From assembly GCF_002482385.1 (NCBI RefSeq), contig NZ_DLFW01000039.1, positions 6,528 through 70,527 on the forward strand: a DNA stretch of 64,000 nt. Reading direction: 5' to 3'. The notes under the pieces were generated by a model, which had not been told where the DNA came from, did no database searches, and saw only the letters and a program-made list of their open reading frames with translations. Positions 27,189-34,669 of the stretch are shown in pieces; positions within the stretch are counted from its first letter, which is position 1, and each line of letters opens with the position of its first letter. The stretch is from Dysgonomonas sp. UBA7710 (lineage in GTDB: Bacteria > Bacteroidota > Bacteroidia > Bacteroidales > Dysgonomonadaceae). Position numbers and translations under genes: made by a program.

Positions 27189-27271
27189 TTACTGATTTGC
27201 CAATTAGCAAATATGCCAATGTACCAATGGTGCAAAGCCATATGATTTATAATTTGTAACTCACATATAAA

Positions 27272-28147
27272 ATGAAAATAGGATTAATACAACAGGCCAA
27301 TACACCCGATATTCGGAAGAATATTGAAGGGCTCAAGAATAAAGTAAAAGACGCCGCAAAACAAGGCGCGCAACTTATCGTTTTGCAGGAGTTGCATAAT
27401 TCATTGTATTTCTGTCAGGTAGAAGATACTAGTATTTTCGATCTTGCCGAAACAATCCCCGGCCCGTCGACTGATGAATTTGGAGCACTGGCAAAAGAAC
27501 TGGGAGTAGTTGTTGTACTCTCCCTCTTCGAGCGCCGCGCACCGGGCTTATATCACAATACGGCTGTGGTAATGGAAAAAGACGGAACTATTGCCGGAAA
27601 ATACCGCAAGATGCATATTCCCGATGATCCTGCCTATTATGAAAAATTCTATTTCACTCCGGGAGACATAGGATTCAAACCCATTGAAACATCTCTGGGG
27701 AAACTGGGTGTACTGGTTTGCTGGGATCAGTGGTATCCCGAAGCTGCCCGCCTGATGGCAATGGCAGGAGCCGATTTACTTATTTATCCTACTGCCATAG
27801 GATGGGAATCGACCGACTCGCAGGAAGAAAAAGAGCGCCAGCTAGGAGCATGGGTAATCTCCCAGAGAGGACATGCCGTAGCAAATGGTTTACATGTGGT
27901 ATCAGTTAATCGTACAGGTTACGAACCCGATCCGTCAGGACAAACGAATGGCATTACATTCTGGGGAAACAGTTTTGTGGCTGGTCCTCAGGGAGAAATA
28001 CTATGGCAAGCCCCGAACGACAAAGAAGAAGTCCGGATTGTGGAAATAGATATGAAACGCTCCGAACAGGTAAGACGCTGGTGGCCGTTCTTTCGCGATA
28101 GACGTATCGATTCTTTCGGGGATATAACAAAGCGGTTTATAGATTAA
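27272..28147 (+). CDS. aguB: N-carbamoylputrescine amidase (carbon-nitrogen hydrolase)
   Basis: 291 residues with the nitrilase-superfamily catalytic triad: Glu in VLQELHNSLYF, Lys in KYRKMHIPDDP, and Cys in VLVCWDQWYPEAARL. The rest matches plant and bacterial N-carbamoylputrescine amidases (YHNTAVVMEKDG, GNSFVAGPQGEIL). It hydrolyses N-carbamoylputrescine to putrescine, ammonia and CO2. Position after aguA supports the assignment over other nitrilases. Confidence 0.94.
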   Translation: MKIGLIQQANTPDIRKNIEGLKNKVKDAAKQGAQLIVLQELHNSLYFCQVEDTSIFDLAETIPGPSTDEFGALAKELGVVVVLSLFERRAPGLYHNTAVVMEKDGTIAGKYRKMHIPDDPAYYEKFYFTPGDIGFKPIETSLGKLGVLVCWDQWYPEAARLMAMAGADLLIYPTAIGWESTDSQEEKERQLGAWVISQRGHAVANGLHVVSVNRTGYEPDPSGQTNGITFWGNSFVAGPQGEILWQAPNDKEEVRIVEIDMKRSEQVRRWWPFFRDRRIDSFGDITKRFID

Positions 28148-28153
28148 CCGGAA

Positions 28154-28501
28154 ATGCTACGAAGCTTTGCAATACTTACACTCTCCCTTTTGTTCTCCTG
28201 TTCCTCTAAGGCAAACAGACGAGAGGATAATGTGAATATTAAAGAAGTGACAGAAGTTCAACAATCTTTGGAAACAAGGCATCTTTTCAGAAAGGAATAC
28301 GAGACGAATAAAAACAGTAAGGAAAGGCAGAATAGCATTCTGAGCCAAGCGCAAAAATATTTATTAGCTATCTCAGAAGTTGTGGATACTAAAATAATGT
28401 CGATTATTTACTCCTGTTTATCCGGACTAAGTTCTTTTCATGTATTTATTTCGGATCGCTTTTTAGTATATTTTACATTTAAAACGATTATTCTTATGTA
28501 A
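28154..28501 (+). CDS. Small lipoprotein of unknown function
   Basis: 115 residues, starting 6 bases after aguB. The N-terminus has a lipoprotein signal with lipobox LLFSC. The next 60 residues are charged and helical (QQSLETRHLFRKEYETNKN). After about residue 80 the character changes to hydrophobic and AT-rich codons, suggesting that the true protein may once have ended differently. No family recognised; it may be a decayed gene. Confidence 0.4.
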   Translation: MLRSFAILTLSLLFSCSSKANRREDNVNIKEVTEVQQSLETRHLFRKEYETNKNSKERQNSILSQAQKYLLAISEVVDTKIMSIIYSCLSGLSSFHVFISDRFLVYFTFKTIILM

Positions 28502-28529
28502 AAATGTAATCTCTAGTTTGCATTTTTAG

Positions 28530-28537
28530 TATATTTG
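28530..28537 (+). promoter_or_regulatory. Candidate -7 box for pta
   Basis: TATATTTG, about 63 bases before the pta start. A -33 element at proper spacing is not clear. Confidence 0.4.
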
Positions 28538-28599
28538 CGCACGCGTAAAATGGCGTGGTATGCCGTTTGCACAAGAACACAAGTAAAAATATCTATTAT

Positions 28600-29610
28600 A
28601 TGGACTTAATTAAACAAATTGTAGAAAGGGCCAAGGCAAACAAACAACGTATTGTCCTTCCCGAAGGAACAGAGGTAAGAACTATTACAGCTGCCAATCA
28701 GTTATTGGCAGACGGAGTCGCTGAAATTATTCTTATAGGGAATACAAAAGAGATTAAGGAGCTGGCAGTAAGTCTGGACCTGAAAAATATAGACAAAGCG
28801 ACAATTCTTGACCCTCAGAACTATGAGAAGAAAGAAGTTTATACAAATCTCCTTTTCGAATTGAGAAAGGCCAAGGGCATGACAATCGAGCAGGCTTCTA
28901 AACTGGCAGAAGATCCATTATATATCGGTTGCCTGATGATAAAGAACGGAGACGCTGACGGAGAGATAGCCGGCGCACAAAATACGACAGGCGATGTGCT
29001 TCGTCCTGCACTTCAGATTATAAAAACAGCACCCGGAATCAGTGTGGTCTCAGGTGCTTTTTTAATGTTTACGACTCAGAAACAGTACGGTAAAGACGGA
29101 TTACTTGTTGTGGCCGACTGTGCTGTTACACCTGACCCTACTGCATCTCAATTGGCTGAAATTGCAGTTGCTACAGGTCGGACAGCCCGTGCATTGGTCG
29201 GAGAAGAGCCTCAAGTAGCCATATTGAGCTTTTCTACAAAAGGAAGTGCGAAACATCCGATGGTGGACAAAGTAATAGAAGCGACTCAACTTGCACAGAA
29301 AATTGACCCGACAATGAATATTGATGGGGAATTGCAGGCTGATGCAGCTTTAGTGCCATCTGTCGGTCAACAAAAAGCACCCGGTAGTAAAGTTGCAGGA
29401 CATGCCAATGTACTTGTTTTCCCTTCACTCGAAGTGGGAAATATTGCATATAAGCTTGTTCAGCGTTTGGGTAATGCGGAAGCCGTTGGTCCTATTCTGC
29501 AAGGAATGGCAGCTCCGGTAAACGACCTTTCGCGCGGATGCTCAGTGAGTGATGTTTATAACATGGTGGCTATAGCGGCAAATCAGGCCATAGCGGCAAA
29601 GAATAAGTAA
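28600..29610 (+). CDS. pta: Phosphate acetyltransferase
   Basis: 336 residues from ATG at 28600; the frame goes on to 28555 but that part lies in the leader. Short-type Pta with RIVLPEGTEVRT, GDADGEIAGAQNTTGDVLRPALQ, and the C-terminal APGSKVAGHANVLVFPSLEVGN and GPILQGMAAPVNDLSRGCSV segments. It makes acetyl-phosphate from acetyl-CoA; with ackA, two genes downstream, this yields ATP and acetate. Between the two is a divergent hydroxyacyl-CoA dehydrogenase. Confidence 0.96.
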   Translation: MDLIKQIVERAKANKQRIVLPEGTEVRTITAANQLLADGVAEIILIGNTKEIKELAVSLDLKNIDKATILDPQNYEKKEVYTNLLFELRKAKGMTIEQASKLAEDPLYIGCLMIKNGDADGEIAGAQNTTGDVLRPALQIIKTAPGISVVSGAFLMFTTQKQYGKDGLLVVADCAVTPDPTASQLAEIAVATGRTARALVGEEPQVAILSFSTKGSAKHPMVDKVIEATQLAQKIDPTMNIDGELQADAALVPSVGQQKAPGSKVAGHANVLVFPSLEVGNIAYKLVQRLGNAEAVGPILQGMAAPVNDLSRGCSVSDVYNMVAIAANQAIAAKNK

Positions 29611-29627
29611 CAATCAATAAATTATAT

Positions 29628-30593
29628 ATGGCAGAAATCATAGAACCTATTGAAGAATACGGGTTAAGCAATAAACATAAGAAAAGGTCTCTTTTCTCCA
29701 AAATCGGAGTTGTAGGCTGTGGACGTGATGGCAGGCATATTGTTAGTCTTACGGCTTTGTCGGGAATGGAGGTTGTTTTTATTGAAGTTTCGGAAGAAAG
29801 AATTCAGGAAGCACTTAAAGATATTGGCCACGGACTGGATACCAAGATTGAAAACTGGGGTTTGACTCAGAGTGAAAAACGTGCTACTATGGGGCGTATA
29901 AAGGGCACACTCAACTACAGTGATCTTAAAGGATGTGACTTTGTGATAGAATGTATCCGTTACGAAGCAAACGGAGAACGCAGTACCGAACTTCGTAAGG
30001 AGGTTTTCAGAAACCTGGAGCTGGTGCTTGCTCCGGATGCGATTATTGCCACGAATGCCACTACTGTCATTATAAGTGAGTTGGCAGCAGAGTTGACGCA
30101 TAAAGAACGCTGCATAAGTCTTCATTTTCCGATTACACATACCGATGCCCGTTTGCTGGAAGTAGTAAGGGGTACATTTACATCACAAGAGGCGGTAGAT
30201 AAGATATATCTGTTTGCCAATATGATTAAATATACACCGATTCCGGTGCATGAAAGCAGTGGCCTTGTGAGCTTCCGCCTGATGATAATAATGCTGAACG
30301 AGGCATGTAATATCTGGATGGAAAATGTGGCGTCACTCGAAGATATAGACAAAGAGTTTACTATTATTTACGGCCAGCGTTATGGAATTTTTCACCTTGC
30401 CGACATCGTAGGCATTGAGAAACTGGTTATGCTGATGGAAGATATGTTCCATGAATACGGGGACAAAAAATATAAGGCAGCTCCGATTTTGTGGCGCTTA
30501 TATCGTTCTAAGCAGTTAGGCGTATCTTCGGGAAGAGGATTCTATGTCTATGATGAAACAGGAAAGCAACTTGGTCCAAACAATTTAATTTAA
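29628..30593 (+). CDS. Divergent 3-hydroxyacyl-CoA dehydrogenase-like protein inside the pta-ackA unit
   Basis: 321 residues. The NAD motif GVVGCGRDGRHI (GxGxxG) and the His-Glu pair (H166 in SLHFPITHTDARLLEVV) are kept. But the usual SNTSSLSIT segment is TNATTVIIS, and the normally conserved GFVVNRLLIPMINEA is GLVSFRLMIIMLNEA, losing the Asn and Pro. About 20 extra N-terminal residues come before the Rossmann fold. It starts 17 bases after pta and ends 4 bases before ackA, so it is part of that operon. It may act on another 3-hydroxy acid, or have become regulatory; no butyrate genes are near. Confidence 0.8.
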   Translation: MAEIIEPIEEYGLSNKHKKRSLFSKIGVVGCGRDGRHIVSLTALSGMEVVFIEVSEERIQEALKDIGHGLDTKIENWGLTQSEKRATMGRIKGTLNYSDLKGCDFVIECIRYEANGERSTELRKEVFRNLELVLAPDAIIATNATTVIISELAAELTHKERCISLHFPITHTDARLLEVVRGTFTSQEAVDKIYLFANMIKYTPIPVHESSGLVSFRLMIIMLNEACNIWMENVASLEDIDKEFTIIYGQRYGIFHLADIVGIEKLVMLMEDMFHEYGDKKYKAAPILWRLYRSKQLGVSSGRGFYVYDETGKQLGPNNLI

Positions 30594-30597
30594 CAGT

Positions 30598-31797
30598 ATG
30601 AAGATATTAGTATTGAACTGTGGTAGTTCGTCTATAAAATATAAGCTTTTCGATATGGAAAGCAAGGAGGTTTTGGCTCAGGGAGGTGTAGAAAAGATAG
30701 GACTGAAAGGTTCCTTCCTTAAATTTCCTGCCGCCAATGGAGATAAAGTTGTCCTTGAAGGAGAAATACTCGAGCATCAGGCTGGTATAGAATATATCCT
30801 CGGAGTTCTTCTTAGTGAAAAATATGGCTGTATAAAATCATTAAATGAAATAGATGCTGTAGGCCACCGTGTAGTGCATGGGGGGGAAGAATTCAACAGC
30901 AGTGTATTTATCACTGATGAGGTGATTAAAAAGATGGAGGAATGTATAGAGCTTGCTCCGTTGCACAATCCGCCCAATTTGGCCGGTATCTATGCTGTAA
31001 AGGAGCTGATGGGGGATATTCCTCAGGTTGGTGTATTTGATACAGCTTTTCATCAGACAATGCCGCCAAAGGCATATATGTATGGTCTGCCATATTCACT
31101 TTATCAAAAGTATGCTATCCGTCGCTACGGATTCCATGGTACGAGTCACCGTTATGTTTCGCGTAAGGCTTGTGAATCGTTGGGTATCCCATACGGGGAG
31201 CAACGGATTATTTCAGCACATATCGGTAATGGCGGGTCTCTGGCTGCTATTAAAGGAGGCATTTCTGTGGATACATCGATGGGAATGACCCCGGTCGAAG
31301 GCTTGTTGATGGGTACACGCTCGGGAGATGTGGATGCAGGTATAATCTCATTCATAATGGAAAAAGAAAATATTGGAACGCAGGCAATCTCTACTCTCGT
31401 AAATAAACATAGCGGTTTGCTGGGAGTTTCAGGCGTTTCATCTGATATGCGTGAAATCAGGGCTGCTATTGCCGAAGGAAACGAAAAAGCCAAATTAGCT
31501 TATGATATGTTCCTCTACCGTATCAAGAAGTATATCGGAGCGTATACAGCAGCTTTGGGTGGTCTTGATATTTTACTTTTCACAGGAGGTATAGGAGAAA
31601 ATGCCGTTTACCTTAGAGAAGAAATATGTCTCGACTTAGAATTTCTGGGAATAAAACTCGATACGGAGAAAAATCTGAAGATTTACGGAGAAGAGGCGGT
31701 AATCACCACACCGGATTCTAAAATAAAAGTGATGGTTGTGCCGACCGATGAGGAATTTATGATTGCTTCAGACACTATGGATATTGTTAATGGATAG
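30598..31797 (+). CDS. ackA: Acetate kinase
   Basis: 399 residues. It has the ASKHA start ILVLNCGSSSIKYKLF, the acetate/phosphate motif FDTAFHQTMP, YGFHGTSHRYV, and SGDVDAGI. It makes ATP from acetyl-phosphate. It is the last gene of the pta operon and is followed by a strong terminator. Length and motifs are normal for the family. Confidence 0.97.
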   Translation: MKILVLNCGSSSIKYKLFDMESKEVLAQGGVEKIGLKGSFLKFPAANGDKVVLEGEILEHQAGIEYILGVLLSEKYGCIKSLNEIDAVGHRVVHGGEEFNSSVFITDEVIKKMEECIELAPLHNPPNLAGIYAVKELMGDIPQVGVFDTAFHQTMPPKAYMYGLPYSLYQKYAIRRYGFHGTSHRYVSRKACESLGIPYGEQRIISAHIGNGGSLAAIKGGISVDTSMGMTPVEGLLMGTRSGDVDAGIISFIMEKENIGTQAISTLVNKHSGLLGVSGVSSDMREIRAAIAEGNEKAKLAYDMFLYRIKKYIGAYTAALGGLDILLFTGGIGENAVYLREEICLDLEFLGIKLDTEKNLKIYGEEAVITTPDSKIKVMVVPTDEEFMIASDTMDIVNG

Positions 31798-31827
31798 TGC
31801 TTGTGGTTTATTATCAGTATATTATAT

Positions 31828-31855
31828 AAAAACGGCTCAGTTATGAGCCGTTTTT
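31828..31855 (+). terminator. Terminator after ackA
   Basis: A 12-base perfect stem AAAAACGGCTCA/TGAGCCGTTTTT (31828-31839 with 31844-31855), 4-base loop, followed by more T. Confidence 0.8.
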
Positions 31856-31952
31856 ATTTGTTTATAATACGCAAGGTTATTTAACAATTCGGCTGGTATT
31901 CCGAAGATCTCCGTTAAACAAATTTAAACTGTTAAAATAACACTTGGTATTG

Positions 31953-31984
31953 TTTGGAATATTCCCGAACGCCTCTTATCTTTG
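31953..31984 (+). promoter_or_regulatory. Strong promoter with no gene directly behind it
   Basis: TTTG at 31953-31956, a 20-base spacer and TATCTTTG at 31977-31984: both elements match the Bacteroidota consensus. Transcription would start near 31990, 140 bases before the next open frame. Confidence 0.6.
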
Positions 31985-31989
31985 TAATG

Positions 31990-32060
31990 TGTTTTTCATA
32001 GTATTAGATTTAAGGTTAACAATGAAGATTGGTTGTCGTGATGACAACCTTTTCTTTTTT
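31990..32060 (+). ncRNA. Candidate small RNA or attenuated leader
   Basis: A stretch of about 70 bases between the strong promoter at 31953-31984 and a terminator-like hairpin (GGTTGTC 32031-32037 with GACAACC 32043-32049, then TTTTCTTTTTT). It could be an independent small RNA or an attenuated leader of the DUF6056 gene. It also contains a 20-codon open frame from 32022 to 32084, which may be chance. No family resemblance known. Confidence 0.4.
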
Positions 32061-32084
32061 ATAGGTGCTGAACAGATATTTTAG

Positions 32085-32092
32085 TACTTTTG
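32085..32092 (+). promoter_or_regulatory. Candidate -7 box for the DUF6056 gene
   Basis: TACTTTTG, 36 bases before the chosen start 32129. It overlaps the TTG from which a longer frame would begin, which argues for the 32129 start. Confidence 0.4.
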
Positions 32093-32128
32093 GACCTTAA
32101 ATATGAACCTGAAGAAATACTCAATCTT

Positions 32129-33580
32129 ATGTTAAAACTACCATATAAAAGAATAAATACATCCAATTACTTATTAATCGCGATTATACTCATCATCACA
32201 GGCTTTATATTCTTATTCAATTATTTATATCCTGCGGTTGAAGATGACTGGTATTATACATTCATATGGAAACCGACAGGAGCAGAATTGGCCGGGCGCA
32301 GAATAACCAGCCTTCATGATTTGTTCGAATCCCAGTATGCCCATTATATGCAATGGGGAGGACGAACAGTGGCTCATGTAATAGCTCAATCTTTATTGAG
32401 TATCGACATGATATGGCAGGATATACTCAATACATTAGCATATGTTTCCCTTATGTATATGATGTACAAGTACTCAAATATTGGGAAAAAGACAAATGTT
32501 TCAGCGTTTTTGCTCATTTGTACTATCTTCTGGCTTTTTCAGCCCATATTTGCTTCCACCATGTTCTGGATTACCGGCAGCGCAAATTATTTATGGTGTA
32601 CACTGATCATTCTTTTGTTTGTCTATCCATATTATTCTTTATATATGAGGGGGGAGAGCAAAAGCAGTACGGCAAAATCTATAGGCCTGTTTCTGTTTGG
32701 CATTATAGCCGGATGGACTAACGAAAATATGGTAATTGCAGTGATTTTCTTTATTGCAGTCCTGCTTTTATTAATGAGAAGACAACAAATAAGGATTCCC
32801 GTATGGGCTTATTTAGGATTGGCCGGATTTGTTATCGGTAGCTTATTCTTGCTCCTATCACCGGGAAATGCGGTTAGATATAGCAGAGAGTTAGTCGCCG
32901 AAGGCGTTTCCACTTCAATATTTTCTGTCGATAGCTTAGTTTCCCGTTTAGACCACATGTGGAATTTCTACCGGAAACTTTTGCTTGTATACTCTATTCC
33001 ATCTATTGTCGCCATAGTCTATTATTATGCGAAAGGTAAGAGTGAACAAAAAAGTAAAATCGCCCCGATGCTCTTGCTTTTATTTGTATCGGCTCATATA
33101 GCCCTTGCAGCCATGATAGCCTCCCCTACGTTTCCCGAAAGAGCGATGTTTGGCCTTATATGTATTCTCATTGTCTTGCTGGGGTTGGCATTTGCTAATC
33201 TGAGTATGGGTAATAAATGGGTACGGGCTGTAAGCATTCTTCTTATTGTGGGATTGACGGTAGCATCCGGAGTTGAATATTACAAGAAGTATGTAGTTGT
33301 ATGCAAAATACATCACGTTGTCAAAGAGCGTGAGGAGATCATGGAAAAAGGGAAAAAACTGGGTATAAAAGACTTTGTGTTTGACAATCAGTATGTTATT
33401 TCCCGAAGATATCATTTCCATGAATGTCCTAATGATCCGGAAGATGGTAAGGCAATAAGTTATTGTTATTACTACGGAATCAATTCAGCGATCGTAATAG
33501 ATCGTTGGCAAAAAGACACCATAAGCCAAAAACATCTTGAACTTAAAGCCCGGCAGGATTCAATATTAAATGCAAATTGA
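32129..33580 (+). CDS. DUF6056-type polytopic membrane protein
   Basis: 483 residues from ATG at 32129. About twelve membrane segments. An early acidic motif, YLYPAVEDDWYYTFIW, follows the first segment, and the middle has GSANYLWCTLIILLFVYPYY and a GWTNENMVIAVIFFIAV stretch. The layout resembles DUF6056 and other membrane glycosyltransferase-like families that carry an acidic pair in the first periplasmic loop, so a role in glycan or lipid-linked sugar transfer is possible. No substrate can be read. It is the only gene of its unit. Confidence 0.7.
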   Translation: MLKLPYKRINTSNYLLIAIILIITGFIFLFNYLYPAVEDDWYYTFIWKPTGAELAGRRITSLHDLFESQYAHYMQWGGRTVAHVIAQSLLSIDMIWQDILNTLAYVSLMYMMYKYSNIGKKTNVSAFLLICTIFWLFQPIFASTMFWITGSANYLWCTLIILLFVYPYYSLYMRGESKSSTAKSIGLFLFGIIAGWTNENMVIAVIFFIAVLLLLMRRQQIRIPVWAYLGLAGFVIGSLFLLLSPGNAVRYSRELVAEGVSTSIFSVDSLVSRLDHMWNFYRKLLLVYSIPSIVAIVYYYAKGKSEQKSKIAPMLLLLFVSAHIALAAMIASPTFPERAMFGLICILIVLLGLAFANLSMGNKWVRAVSILLIVGLTVASGVEYYKKYVVVCKIHHVVKEREEIMEKGKKLGIKDFVFDNQYVISRRYHFHECPNDPEDGKAISYCYYYGINSAIVIDRWQKDTISQKHLELKARQDSILNAN

Positions 33581-33639
33581 AAATATTAAGATATAAAATA
33601 TATCATTAAATTATATCCGTTTCTTAATTTCCTTTTTCT

Positions 33640-33647
33640 TATTTTTG
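33640..33647 (+). promoter_or_regulatory. Candidate -7 box for the GSCFA/murF-alr unit
   Basis: TATTTTTG, 25 bases before the GSCFA gene start. Confidence 0.4.
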
Positions 33648-33671
33648 TACAACCATTATCTTATCTAAAAG

Positions 33672-34652
33672 ATGGAATTCAGGACAAAAATAGAGATACC
33701 CAAATCCGGATTGGCTATTTCTCATAAAAGCAGTATGTTAATGTTTGGCTCCTGCTTTATAGAGAATATTGGAAAATTGCTTATCGACAATAAATTCAAT
33801 GTAAATCTCAATCCGTTTGGTGTACTTTACAATCCCAGATCGATCAGTCAGGCTTTGAGGCTACTCATCGAAAAAAAGAAATTCACCGTAAACGATGTTT
33901 TCGAATACAAAGGACTTTATCATAGTTTTTACCATCATGGTGTATTCTCCAATATAGATATAGATAAATGTATCGGGGAAATAAACACAAAAATCGAAAA
34001 ATCTTCTGCTGATTTACGGCAGACAGATATTCTGTTCATCACATTCGGTACGGCATACGTCTTCCGTTCGAAGAAATGTAATATGGTTGTAGGCAATTGT
34101 CATAAACTGCCCGCATCGGATTTTGACAGATACCGTCTTTCTGTTGATGATATTGCGGGTGACTGGGAATCTTTGATAGGTGAATTGAAGCAGATAAACC
34201 CGGCCCTTCAGATTATATTTACGGTAAGCCCCATTCGTCATATGAAAGATGGAGCGCACGAGAACCAGCTCAGTAAATCGGTCTTACTTCTTGCGATTGA
34301 CAAGCTAAGAGAAAAAACGGATGGGTTACACTACTTTCCCTCCTATGAAATTGTCCTTGATGAACTGCGTGATTACCGCTTCTACAATGACGATATGACA
34401 CATCCGAATACGATGGCGATTAAATATATATGGGAACGGTTTTCCGATACATATTTTAGTGCCGAAGCCCATCCGGTAATAGACGAATGGAGCAAGATAT
34501 ATCTTGCTCTCAATCATCGGCCTTTCAATGCTGAAACCGATGAGTATAAGCATTTTTTAAGGCAAACTTTGTTAAAGATTAAAGCCTTCAACGAGAAATA
34601 TCCATACATTTGCTGTAGTGCCGAAGCCTCTGAATTAGAGAGTCGACTATAA
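33672..34652 (+). CDS. GSCFA domain protein
   Basis: 326 residues. The name-giving motif appears as MFGSCFIENIGKLL, followed by NPFGVLYNP and LFITFGTAYVF; further on are VSPIRHMKDG and DDMTHPNTMAIKYIWE. GSCFA (PF08885) proteins belong to the SGNH-like hydrolases and are common in Bacteroidota; the real substrate is not settled. It starts the unit with the MurF-alanine racemase fusion 17 bases later, which suggests but does not prove a link to cell-wall or glycan acyl groups. Confidence 0.88.
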   Translation: MEFRTKIEIPKSGLAISHKSSMLMFGSCFIENIGKLLIDNKFNVNLNPFGVLYNPRSISQALRLLIEKKKFTVNDVFEYKGLYHSFYHHGVFSNIDIDKCIGEINTKIEKSSADLRQTDILFITFGTAYVFRSKKCNMVVGNCHKLPASDFDRYRLSVDDIAGDWESLIGELKQINPALQIIFTVSPIRHMKDGAHENQLSKSVLLLAIDKLREKTDGLHYFPSYEIVLDELRDYRFYNDDMTHPNTMAIKYIWERFSDTYFSAEAHPVIDEWSKIYLALNHRPFNAETDEYKHFLRQTLLKIKAFNEKYPYICCSAEASELESRL

Positions 34653-34669
34653 ATAGAAAGAAGAGAAAA

